Positions 1 through 6,135 are shown, counted from the first letter of the stretch. The stretch: DNA of 6,445 nt from Thaumarchaeota archaeon S13 (GCA_003724275.1 RHFA01000051.1:1-6445); one strand, 5' to 3'. Translations and numbers: made by a program. The notes: generated from the letters alone by a model not told the origin.

Positions 1-144
1 ACCGCCGGCGGACGTGCCGCCAAGCCCCGCAGCGCCGCGCGACCGGGCCAGGACGGCCGGGCCCGCCAGGGGGCCGCGCGCGCCCGTGCGGCGCGGCCCT
101 GTGGGCGTCCCGGGCCCCGCAGGCGCCGGTGCCGGCGCGCAACG
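1..144. other. GC-rich leader region, no supported gene
   Basis: This stretch lies between the window edge and the first TATA box and is almost entirely G and C. Two plus frames stay open: one is Pro/Ala/Arg-rich and runs on into the next gene, and an Arg-rich one ends with TAA at 147-149, inside the TATA box. I see no ATG on the minus strand. It could be intergenic DNA or the disordered tail of a gene starting outside the window. Nothing here decides between them. Confidence 0.4.
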
Positions 145-176
145 TATAAGGGGGCCTCCGGCCGCGCAGGCCCGCA
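145..176 (+). promoter_or_regulatory. TATA box and start region of the PP-loop gene
   Basis: TATAAG at 145-150 is the only A/T-rich island in the GC-rich upstream DNA. Its centre lies about 29-30 bp before the ATG at 177. Archaeal transcription starts roughly 25 bp downstream of the TATA centre, so the transcript would begin at or just before the start codon. There is no Shine-Dalgarno-like sequence directly before the ATG. This fits a leaderless mRNA and supports the chosen start. Confidence 0.7.
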
Positions 177-1175
177 ATGGCAAAGAAAAAGGTCGTCGCG
201 CTGCTCTCGGGTGGCCTGGACAGCCAGCTCGCCGTGCGCATGATGCAGGAGCGCGGCTTTGAGGTCTCGGCCGTGGCGATAAGGACGCCGTTTTGCGACT
301 TTGACTGCGGCCGCGGGTGCGGCTTTGAGATCAGGGAGCGCGCCGAGGAGCTCGGGGTCGACCTAAAGACCGTCTATCTCGGCGACGAGTATATCGAGAT
401 GCTCAAGGCCCCCAAGCACGGCATTGGGGCCGGCATGAACCCGTGCGTGGACTGCCGCGCGATGATGTTCGAGGCCGCAAAGGAGCGCATGGAGGAGGTC
501 GGCGCCGAGTTTATCATATCCGGCGAGGTCCTGGGCCAGCGCCCGATGAGCCAGCACCGCGACGCGATGCGCATAATCGAAAAGGACTCTGGCCTTCGCG
601 GCAAGATCGTGAGGCCCCTGAGCGGAGCGCTGCTCGACCCGACTGACGCCGAGCGCAGCGGCCTGATACGCCGCGAGGACCTCGGCATGGTCAGGGGCCG
701 CAGCCGCAAGCCGCAGCTGCGCATGGCCCGCGAGTATGGCATCGCAAACCCGCCAAACGCCGGCGGCGGCTGCCTCCTCACTGACAAGGCGTTCGGGCGG
801 CGCGCAAAGGACCTGTTTGCGCACACGGAGACGCCGACGATAAACGACATCGAGCTGCTCAAGGTTGGCCGCCACTTTAGGCTAGGCGACGGCGCGCGCA
901 TGATAGTCGGAAGGGACAAGGCCGAGAACGAGGCGATACAGGCGCTCGCGCTTCCGGGCGACATCGTCATGGAGGACGCCGAGAACGTCGGGCCAGTCAC
1001 GCTGGTCCGCGGCCCGGACGCCGCGGCCCACACTGCCTTTTGCGCGGCCGTCACGCTGCGCTACTCGGACTCTGAGGCGGGCCGCGAGGGCTCCGTGGCC
1101 ATGTCCGGCGCCGCCGGGGGCACGCTCAGGGCCGTCCCCGCCGAGCCGGACGAGTGCTCGCGGGCCATGCTCTAG
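177..1175 (+). CDS. PP-loop ATPase, tRNA thiolase-like (ThiI/MnmA-related) with C-terminal NFACT-R-like domain
   Basis: This 332-residue protein belongs to the PP-loop ATP pyrophosphatase superfamily and is usually annotated as a tRNA 4-thiouridine synthase or thiouridylase-like protein. Such enzymes adenylate a tRNA uridine and replace its oxygen with sulfur. The PP-loop SGGLDS is at residues 11-16. NPCVDCRAMMF (C90, C93) resembles the MnmA-type cysteine region, and the block GEVLGQRPMSQ at 116-126 is typical of the family. GRSRKPQ (174-180) and AGGGCLLTD with C199 follow. Residues about 220-290 (KVGRHFRL, IVGRDKAEN) look like the DUF814/NFACT-R-type RNA-binding domain found fused to this subfamily. 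No THUMP domain precedes the PP-loop, so this is not a canonical ThiI. An unusual CxxxCxxxC cluster (C40, C44, C48) follows the PP-loop. ATG 177 is preferred because the TATA box lies about 30 bp upstream and the PP-loop begins ten residues in. The residue modified and the sulfur donor cannot be read from the sequence. The last 30 or so residues are low complexity. Confidence 0.88.
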   Translation: MAKKKVVALLSGGLDSQLAVRMMQERGFEVSAVAIRTPFCDFDCGRGCGFEIRERAEELGVDLKTVYLGDEYIEMLKAPKHGIGAGMNPCVDCRAMMFEAAKERMEEVGAEFIISGEVLGQRPMSQHRDAMRIIEKDSGLRGKIVRPLSGALLDPTDAERSGLIRREDLGMVRGRSRKPQLRMAREYGIANPPNAGGGCLLTDKAFGRRAKDLFAHTETPTINDIELLKVGRHFRLGDGARMIVGRDKAENEAIQALALPGDIVMEDAENVGPVTLVRGPDAAAHTAFCAAVTLRYSDSEAGREGSVAMSGAAGGTLRAVPAEPDECSRAML

Positions 1176-1187
1176 GCGCGGGCGGGC

Positions 1188-1203
1188 AAAAAAGGTATTT
1201 CAA
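1188..1203 (+). promoter_or_regulatory. BRE/TATA-like element before sepF
   Basis: Within the 53-bp gap after the PP-loop gene, an A-tract (1188-1193) is followed by GGTATTTCAA. The A/G-rich part would be the TFB-recognition element and TATTTCAA (1196-1203) a TATA-like box. Its centre is about 30 bp before the ATG at 1229, giving a nearly leaderless transcript. The match to TATA is weaker than at the other promoters here. Cotranscription with the upstream gene is also possible. Confidence 0.5.
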
Positions 1204-1228
1204 GGGGAGGCCCGGCGGCGAGCCCGCG

Positions 1229-1507
1229 ATGCAGAGGCACGAGGCCACGACCTACCTGAAGGCCATCACGATACGCGACCCCGGCGACATGGGCCAGATA
1301 AGGGAGGACGTCGCGCGCGGGATGGTCCTCATACTCCGCGTGACGCCGCTGGCGAGCAAGGACGTCTCAAAGCTGCGAGCGCTCGTCACGGAGCTCTACG
1401 AGCTCGCCGGCGAGAGCGGCTATGACATCGCGCGCCTCGGCGAGGAGCGCATAATCGTCACGCCGTCGCGCATAAAGATCTGGAAGCCCGACCGCGCGCT
1501 AGAATAG
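1229..1507 (+). CDS. sepF: Archaeal SepF-like cell division / FtsZ-associated protein
   Basis: The protein has 92 residues and is almost entirely a SepF (DUF552) domain: YLKAI near residue 9, GMVLILRVTPLASKDV at 31-46, and the signature DIARLGEERIIVTP at 66-79, followed by a strand ending IKIW. In euryarchaea with FtsZ-based division SepF anchors FtsZ to the membrane. Thaumarchaea divide mainly with Cdv (ESCRT-III-like) proteins, so the role here is less certain. Only eight residues precede the domain, and no amphipathic membrane-targeting helix is visible, unlike characterised SepF proteins. An in-frame GTG at 1154 would add 25 residues (rich in Gly, Arg and Ala) and overlap the previous gene. 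ATG 1229 is preferred because the domain starts just after it and the TATA-like element lies between the two starts. The gene ends convergently, overlapping fttA by 9 bp (1499-1507). Confidence 0.85.
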   Translation: MQRHEATTYLKAITIRDPGDMGQIREDVARGMVLILRVTPLASKDVSKLRALVTELYELAGESGYDIARLGEERIIVTPSRIKIWKPDRALE

Positions 1508-3457
1508 GCGGATTGCCTCCTGCACCTGCGGGTTGTGCGCGGGAATCCTGTAGAGGCGCCTTATTGCCGACGCGAGGTTCTCTGACTTGCGCCTCTCGCC
1601 GTGGTTTACCAGCACGCGGCGCAGCTTTGGGCGCAGCCTCTGCACGAACGACATTAGCTGGTTGTAGTCGCTGTGGCCGCTAAACCCGTCGAGCTTTTCC
1701 ATCCTGCACCTCACGCTGACAACGCCGACCTTGCCGCCCCTGCCGGGCAGCTGGACCTGCCTCGCGCCGTCAAGGACCCTCCTCCCCAGAGTCCCGTTGA
1801 CCTGGTACGACACGAACAGCAGCAGGTTGCGCTCGTCAGGGACGAGCGAGCGAAAGTACTCGAGTATCGGGCCGCCCTCGAGCATCCCGGACGTCGCCAT
1901 TATGATGCACGGCGAGCCCTCGCGCAGCGGCTCGTCGCGCGCGCCGGGGTGCTCTATGTTTGTGAAGTACTCCGAGCCGAACGGGTTGTCGTCGGTCTCT
2001 AGCATCTTTTGGCGCAGCTCGCGCGCGAGATAGTCCGGGTGCGTCTCGTGGATCGCCGACGCCTCGGTTATCATGCCCTCCGTGAACACCGGGGCCTCGG
2101 CCATGCGGCCGGCCCTCATGTGCGCGTCGATCACCATCATTATCTCCTGCGCGCGCCCGACGGCGGGTATGGGTATGACGACCTTGCCTCCGCCCCTGAG
2201 CGTCTCGTTGACGAGCTTGACAAAGAGGGCCTCGACGTCCTGCCGCGAGGGCTGTATGTCCTCCTTTGCGCCGTACGTCGACTCGATTAGCAGCGTCTCG
2301 GCCCTCGGAAAGTTCCAGCTCGCCGCCTCGAACAGCGCGCTCTTTGCGAACTTTATGTCCCCCGAGTAGACAAAGTTGTGGTCGCCGTTGCCTATGTGAA
2401 AGTGGCACAGGGCCGAGCCGACGATGTGGCCCGCGTTCGCCAGGACCAGCTTTATGTCCGGCGAGATGTCCGTGACGGTCCCGTAGGGCAGCGTGATCGC
2501 CTGCCTCATTATCTGCCTCACGTCGGGCTCGGTGTACATGGGCACCCTGCCCTGCGCGGCGGCGACCTTTATGGCGTCGAGCTGGATGAGGTTCATCATG
2601 GGCAGCGTGGGCTCGGTGCAGTATATGGGGCCGCGGTAGCCATACTTGCACAGGACGGGCAAAAACCCCGTGTGGTCCAGGTGCGCGTGGCCTATCACGA
2701 CGGCGTCGAGGTCGTCAAGCGTCATGCCCAGCCAGTCAAGGCGCGGGAACGACTCGGGCGGCGAGCGTCCGCCGGGGTTGACGCCACAGTCGACTAGCAC
2801 GCGGCTCTCCGGCGTGGCAAGCAGCATGCACGAGCGGCCCACCTGGCCAAACCCGCCGAGCGCAAAGAGCGACACGTCGGTCCTCTGCGATATGCGCGGC
2901 CGAAATATGTCCTCGCCGATCCTCTTTAGCTGCCTTGCCCTGTCCGGCGCTGACGCCTTGAGGCTGTGGTTTATCGCCTGGATCGTGCTCGACTGGAAGG
3001 TCGGGGCCTTTTTGACGCGCGGTATCCATCCCGTCGCCTCGGCCGCCGCTGCGGCGCTAAACGACGACGCGCCGCGCTGGAGGAGCCACGGCCTCTTTGC
3101 CTCCAGCGTGACCTCGCCGGTCGCCGCGTCAAAGAACATCGACTGCATTCCCGCCTCCTTTGGCACGAGGCCGGCGATCGTGCGGCGTGCGGCGGCCTCG
3201 TCCTTTCTTGACTCCTCTAGCGTGCGCAGGACTATGCGCTTTTTGATCGTGTTGACTAGCCCGGAGACGATGTCGTTGTGCTCTAGGAGGTGGCGCGGCG
3301 AGTCCGTGTACAGCGCGATCTTTGGGCCCTCGTACTCTATCTTGCGAACGCCGGACTCGGCGGGAAGCGCGCGAAGGATTGCGGCCATTATGCCCTGCCC
3401 CGAGACGCGCTCGGTCCTGCTGGCTGCGGGCCGGCCTCGCTGCTGCCTGTTGCGCAT
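1499..3457 (-). CDS. fttA: aCPSF1/FttA: KH-domain beta-CASP ribonuclease, archaeal transcription termination factor
   Basis: This is a 652-residue homologue of the eukaryotic cleavage factor CPSF73. In archaea it binds U-rich transcript ends, cleaves them and terminates transcription. Residues about 25-170 form the N-terminal KH-like RNA-binding part. The metallo-beta-lactamase core follows: HAHLDH at 257-262 (H257, H259, D261, H262), H344 in NAGHIVGSA, and D367 in YSGDIKF. The beta-CASP motifs are IESTYG (E392), FSGHSDY (H595) and VNHGE (H619). All expected metal-site and catalytic residues are present, so the enzyme should be active as a zinc nuclease. The Arg-rich first 23 residues precede the usual KH start and M24 is an alternative start; neither has a clear ribosome site. 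The ATG at 3455-3457 is kept because it follows the psmB stop after only 9 nt, indicating cotranscription. The length is typical for the family. Its 3' end overlaps sepF. Confidence 0.95.
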   Translation of the reverse strand: MRNRQQRGRPAASRTERVSGQGIMAAILRALPAESGVRKIEYEGPKIALYTDSPRHLLEHNDIVSGLVNTIKKRIVLRTLEESRKDEAAARRTIAGLVPKEAGMQSMFFDAATGEVTLEAKRPWLLQRGASSFSAAAAAEATGWIPRVKKAPTFQSSTIQAINHSLKASAPDRARQLKRIGEDIFRPRISQRTDVSLFALGGFGQVGRSCMLLATPESRVLVDCGVNPGGRSPPESFPRLDWLGMTLDDLDAVVIGHAHLDHTGFLPVLCKYGYRGPIYCTEPTLPMMNLIQLDAIKVAAAQGRVPMYTEPDVRQIMRQAITLPYGTVTDISPDIKLVLANAGHIVGSALCHFHIGNGDHNFVYSGDIKFAKSALFEAASWNFPRAETLLIESTYGAKEDIQPSRQDVEALFVKLVNETLRGGGKVVIPIPAVGRAQEIMMVIDAHMRAGRMAEAPVFTEGMITEASAIHETHPDYLARELRQKMLETDDNPFGSEYFTNIEHPGARDEPLREGSPCIIMATSGMLEGGPILEYFRSLVPDERNLLLFVSYQVNGTLGRRVLDGARQVQLPGRGGKVGVVSVRCRMEKLDGFSGHSDYNQLMSFVQRLRPKLRRVLVNHGERRKSENLASAIRRLYRIPAHNPQVQEAIRLF

Positions 3458-3466
3458 GCGAGGCCC

Positions 3467-4096
3467 CTAGGAGTTCCCCAGCGCCGAGCGCTCCTCGGCC
3501 GAGAGGAGGCGGAAGCCTCCCGCGTCTATGGTGGCGACATTGATGCCGTCGCCGGTCCCGATGTTTCGCGCAATCGCCGCGCGAACCGCGCGGTACGCGA
3601 CGCGCGTCGCCTCGGCCATGCCAATCCCCTCGGCCCACTCGTCCTCGAGCAGGCCGTACGCTACGGGCGAGCCGCTGCCCGTCGTGACGTACGACTTTGG
3701 CTCGACGGAGCCAAACATGTCAATGTTGTAGAGGGCCGGGCCCGAGGCGTCGTGGCCCCCGACGAGTATGTCGGCGATGAACGGGTAGCCGCGGTTCTGG
3801 TGGAACACGAGCGAGGCGAGCCTCGTTATCGAGCGTATGGGCATGGGCCTCTGCATGCGGACCCTGTGGAGCCTGGCGTGGTAGCGCAGGACGTCGGTGA
3901 TGTTTTGCGCGTCGGCGACGCCGCCGGCCATCGTCATGCCCGCATGCCCGTCTATGCGCTGTATCTTCATCGTGTTGTTGTTGGCTATAAAGTAGCCCGC
4001 GCTGGCCCTCATGTCCGCGCAGAGCACGACGCCGTCGGCGGCCCGTATCCCGACCGTCGTGGTCCCGTGCAGTATGAGGTTCTCGATCTCCGGCAA
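3467..4096 (-). CDS. psmB: 20S proteasome beta subunit (N-terminal threonine hydrolase)
   Basis: The 209-residue protein forms the inner rings of the 20S core particle and carries the peptidase site. Autocleavage after the 11-residue propeptide MPEIENLILHG would expose T12 as Thr1. Relative to it, D28 is Asp17 and K44 is Lys33, both conserved catalytic residues; GSGSP near 140-144 supplies the serine region. Near residue 178 the family's usual R-D-x-x-S-G reads RNIGTG, so the position of Asp166 appears to be Asn and that of Ser169 Thr. No ATG is available: the start is TTG at 4094-4096, which gives a propeptide of normal archaeal length. A weak AAGGGG lies about 7 nt upstream. Together with fttA, 9 nt downstream, it forms an operon. 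Alpha subunits and further beta subunits would be encoded elsewhere. Confidence 0.94.
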   Translation of the reverse strand: MPEIENLILHGTTTVGIRAADGVVLCADMRASAGYFIANNNTMKIQRIDGHAGMTMAGGVADAQNITDVLRYHARLHRVRMQRPMPIRSITRLASLVFHQNRGYPFIADILVGGHDASGPALYNIDMFGSVEPKSYVTTGSGSPVAYGLLEDEWAEGIGMAEATRVAYRAVRAAIARNIGTGDGINVATIDAGGFRLLSAEERSALGNS

Positions 4097-4100
4097 AAAT

Positions 4101-4117
4101 GCGCCCCTTATGGGCGC
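4101..4117. promoter_or_regulatory. Inverted repeat at the psmB transcription start region
   Basis: GCGCCC (4101-4106) and GGGCGC (4112-4117) are perfect inverted arms around a 5-nt CTTAT loop. The palindrome GGGCGCGCCC (4112-4121) overlaps the second arm. The element sits where the psmB transcript should begin (about 4111, from the TATA box near 4137) and just before the TTG start. It could be an operator or a short 5'-leader hairpin. In DNA this rich in GC a 6-bp arm may be chance. Confidence 0.35.
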
Positions 4118-4132
4118 GCCCCCCGGACACCC

Positions 4133-4142
4133 TTTTAAATAA
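4133..4142. promoter_or_regulatory. Shared bidirectional TATA element, psmB and egsA
   Basis: TTTTAAATAA contains the palindrome TTTAAA and is the A/T-rich centre of the 67-bp divergent spacer. On the plus strand its centre is about 27 bp before the egsA ATG at 4164, predicting a leaderless mRNA. On the minus strand it lies about 40 bp before the psmB TTG, predicting a leader of roughly 15 nt. One TATA-binding site could therefore serve both genes, with direction set by flanking TFB contacts. Confidence 0.65.
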
Positions 4143-4163
4143 CTTTATGGCCCCTCCGCGCCC

Positions 4164-5222
4164 ATGGGGGCCCGCAGGGCCGCGCCGCGCGGCCGCACGC
4201 ACACCATGGAGCTCCCGCGCCGCGTGGCCGTCGGCGAGGGGACGATCTCGCGCCTCGGGGCCTTTGCGGCCTCGCTCTCGCCTGCGCGGCGCGCCGCAGT
4301 CATCAGCGGGGGCCGCGTCTGGGGGGCCGTCGGGCGGGCCGCCTCGGCCTCGCTTCGCAGGGCCGGCGTCTCCTTTGAGGTCCATGATGCCCCGGACAAC
4401 GACGCGCGGTCCCTGGGCCGCCTGGGCCGCCTGGTCCGCGCCTCGCGGGCCGGCCTCGTCGCCGGCGTCGGCGGCGGCAGGGCAGTCGACGCCGCAAAGA
4501 TGGCCGCGCGCCTGGCCGGCGTCCCCTACATCAGCGTGCCGACTGCGGCCTCGCACGACGGGATTGCCAGCCCCTTTGTCTCGGTCCGCGGGAGGCGGCC
4601 ACACTCGCTTGTCGCCAGCGCGCCGCTGGGCGTCCTGGCCGACATTGCCGTCATGCGCCGCGCGCCGCCGCGCCTCCTGGCCAGCGGCTGCGGCGACCTC
4701 GTCGCAAACATCGTCGCGGTCCGCGACTGGGAGATTGGGCGCGAGGACTGTGGCGAGTACTATGGCGAGTACGCCGCAAACCTGGCAAAAATGGCAGCGC
4801 AGACAGTAATCGCCGGCGCGCGCGGCGGCGTTGAGATTCGAACCGTGGTGGAGGCCCTCGTCAGCGCCGGCGTCGCGGCGGGCATCGCCGGCAGCAGCAG
4901 GCCGTGCTCGGGCGCAGAGCACCTCTTTTCGCACGCGCTTGACCGCATAGCTCCCGGCGCGGGCCTCCACGGCGAAAAGTGCGGGATTGGCTCGATAATG
5001 ACGGCGCGCCTGCAGGGGCAGGACTGGCGCGCGATACGCTCGGCCCTGCGCTCGCTCGGAGCGCCCGTGCGCGCCGCCGACATTGGGATAGGGGAGGACG
5101 ACGTCGTCAAGGCCCTCGTCATGGCCCAGTCGCTGCGGCCCTCAAGGCGCACGATACTGGCCAGGAGGCCGCAGACCTGCCGCGGCGCCAGGCGCCTTGC
5201 GCGCCTGACCGGCGTCACCTGA
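4164..5222 (+). CDS. egsA: sn-glycerol-1-phosphate dehydrogenase (archaeal lipid backbone)
   Basis: The 352-residue enzyme reduces dihydroxyacetone phosphate to sn-glycerol-1-phosphate with NAD(P)H, the first committed step of archaeal ether-lipid synthesis. It belongs to the iron/zinc alcohol dehydrogenase-like family with glycerol dehydrogenase and AraM. The family start MELPRRVAVGEG is at residues 15-26. The nucleotide-binding loop GVGGGRAVDAAK is at 101-112 and PTAASHDGIASP at 126-137. Probable zinc ligands are D178 (SGCGDLVAN), H253 (SGAEHLFSH) and H269 (GLHGEKCG). Full length is typical. ATG 4164 is chosen because the TATA element lies 27 bp upstream, as for a leaderless message. M15 at 4206 would start right at the conserved block and is the alternative. 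The last 81 bp overlap the 3' end of the FKBP gene on the other strand. Confidence 0.95.
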   Translation: MGARRAAPRGRTHTMELPRRVAVGEGTISRLGAFAASLSPARRAAVISGGRVWGAVGRAASASLRRAGVSFEVHDAPDNDARSLGRLGRLVRASRAGLVAGVGGGRAVDAAKMAARLAGVPYISVPTAASHDGIASPFVSVRGRRPHSLVASAPLGVLADIAVMRRAPPRLLASGCGDLVANIVAVRDWEIGREDCGEYYGEYAANLAKMAAQTVIAGARGGVEIRTVVEALVSAGVAAGIAGSSRPCSGAEHLFSHALDRIAPGAGLHGEKCGIGSIMTARLQGQDWRAIRSALRSLGAPVRAADIGIGEDDVVKALVMAQSLRPSRRTILARRPQTCRGARRLARLTGVT

Positions 5223-5921
5223 CGCGCCGGCGGCCAGAAACTCGGCGCGCGTCGCAGTCGGCTTTGGCGGCGCGGCGAGGTGCTCCTCGACAAAGCGCAG
5301 GCGCCTGACGGCGGGCACAAACCTAAACATGTCGCGCCGTATCGACTGCTTTGCGGCCTGCAGGCCCTCGGCGCGAAAGAGGGACTCTGGGATGCTGACC
5401 TCGAGCGTCTCGCCGGAGAGCGCCGCGGCCGTCCCGCGCCCAATGCCCTCCATGCCGCGGTCGACTATGGCCGACGCCCTCTCGGCGTCGCCGGTGAGCT
5501 CGCGCACGACGTGCATCTCGTAGACGATCGCCTTGCCGGCGTGGCGGTGGTTATAGTCCACCTGGACCCTGCCCGAGCCGATGAAGCGTATGGTCCCCTT
5601 GCGGCCGTCGAGATCTATCTCGTCGCCGACGGTGACCTTTTCGGCGTCCTCGCCGAGCTTGCGCAGCGGGATCATCCTGACCTTTTTGGGGTCGCGCGCG
5701 CCGTACGCGCCCTCGGGGGGAACCTCGATCGAGCGCCTCTCGCCGACGGACATCCCGGCTAGCGCGGTGTCCAGGCCGCGCAGGACCCACCCCTCGCCGA
5801 CTGCCACGAGCCTGGCAGAGTGCGCGCCGCCTGCCCCGCGCGTCGTCTCGATGGTGCCCTCGCCGCCCTTTGCCCTGCTCTCATACTCTACCATCACCAG
5901 GGAGCCCTTGGCCAGCGCCAA
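5142..5921 (-). CDS. FKBP-type peptidyl-prolyl cis-trans isomerase (SlyD-like, archaeal long form)
   Basis: This 259-residue cytosolic folding helper speeds cis-trans isomerisation at proline bonds and usually also acts as a chaperone. Residues about 5-86 form the first part of the FKBP fold (GWVLRGLDTALAGMSVGERRSIEVPPEGAYG). An inserted flap (IF-like) region covers about 87-125, and the fold closes with VDYNHRHAGKAIVYEM at 121-136, equivalent to the N-H-x-L-A-G-K motif of SlyD. A C-terminal domain of the archaeal long FKBPs follows to about residue 215 (VSIPESLF, MFRFVPAVRRLRFVEEHL). The last 45 residues are an Ala/Pro/Gly-rich tail with no recognisable fold, part of which is antisense to egsA. 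The start is TTG at 5919-5921. No in-frame ATG lies between it and the upstream stop at 5949-5951, and a TATA box lies about 27 bp before it, so the message is probably leaderless. The protein has no signal peptide and no His-rich metal tail. Confidence 0.92.
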   Translation of the reverse strand: MALAKGSLVMVEYESRAKGGEGTIETTRGAGGAHSARLVAVGEGWVLRGLDTALAGMSVGERRSIEVPPEGAYGARDPKKVRMIPLRKLGEDAEKVTVGDEIDLDGRKGTIRFIGSGRVQVDYNHRHAGKAIVYEMHVVRELTGDAERASAIVDRGMEGIGRGTAAALSGETLEVSIPESLFRAEGLQAAKQSIRRDMFRFVPAVRRLRFVEEHLAAPPKPTATRAEFLAAGASGDAGQARKAPGAAAGLRPPGQYRAP

Positions 5922-5943
5922 TGCGCGCGCCGCGCCGCCCTCC

Positions 5944-5953
5944 CTATATTAAG
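5944..5953 (-). promoter_or_regulatory. TATA box of the FKBP gene
   Basis: Read on the minus strand the sequence is CTTAATATAG, an A/T-rich island centred near 5948. Its centre is about 27 bp before the TTG at 5921. This predicts transcription starting at the codon itself and supports the non-ATG start. Confidence 0.68.
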
Positions 5954-5997
5954 TCAGGTGCGGCCCGCGGCGGTGCCGGGCCGCCGGGCGCGCGTGT

Positions 5998-6119
5998 CCA
6001 GGATCCGCACAGGCACTTAATAGGCCCCTCCCGCGGCAGCGCCGCAAGGCTGCAAGTCGAGGCGGCCCTAGGGGCGGCAGGGATAGCTGAAGTTAGACTG
6101 CCGCACCCGCCCTAATCCC
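5998..6119. repeat. Direct repeat, copy 1 of 2 (122 bp)
   Basis: This unit is matched by 6136-6257 at 119 of 122 positions. The three differences (6055, 6060, 6061) are clustered. A 16-bp unique spacer (6120-6135) separates the copies, giving a 138-bp period. Each unit has a TATA-like TTAATA (6017-6022 here). It also has a hairpin GCA-(GC)-GCC-GCAA-GGC-TGC with a GNRA-type loop (6036-6053) and a second, 10-bp hairpin (6071-6108). Read on the minus strand, its distal end carries the same last eight codons and TAA as the adjacent DUF3800 gene. It may be a duplicated gene end, a small RNA unit or a short repeat family. No open reading frame of its own is convincing. Confidence 0.95.
6071..6108. 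other. Stem-loop in repeat copy 1
   Basis: GGGGCGGCAG (6071-6080) pairs with CTGCCGCACCC (6098-6108) over 10 bp with one bulged A, around a 17-nt loop. Within the loop TAGC and GTTA can pair weakly around TGAA. The left arm AGGGGC (6070-6075) could instead pair with GCCCCT (6024-6029), so two exclusive folds are possible. Confidence 0.6.
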
Positions 6120-6135
6120 AATGCGCCCTGCCCGC

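Noticed and set aside
14..262. Open plus-strand frame, Pro/Ala/Arg-rich, overlapping the start of the PP-loop gene
   Set aside because: It runs through a TATA box into the PP-loop coding sequence in another frame and has no recognisable motif. GC-rich DNA leaves many frames open by chance.
374..1054. Long open frames antisense to the PP-loop gene
   Set aside because: They mirror a well-supported gene, show no family motif, and arise from the scarcity of stop codons in GC-rich sequence.
2646..4138. Long plus-strand open frames across fttA and psmB, up to about 280 residues
   Set aside because: Both minus-strand genes have complete catalytic motifs. The plus-strand translations are compositionally biased with no domain.
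3720..4970. 416-residue minus-strand open frame spanning psmB, the promoter and egsA
   Set aside because: It crosses the divergent promoter and is a low-complexity shadow of egsA. The real reading is shown by the GVGGG loop and metal ligands on the plus strand.
4760..5443. 227-residue minus-strand open frame near the egsA/FKBP junction
   Set aside because: It is another frame of FKBP and antisense of egsA, rich in Ser, Arg and Ala, with no motif.
6075..6109. Kink-turn or C/D-type sRNA motif in the repeat hairpin
   Set aside because: GA steps face each other in the internal loop and a CTGA is present, but the 3-nt bulge of a kink-turn and a box C match are missing.
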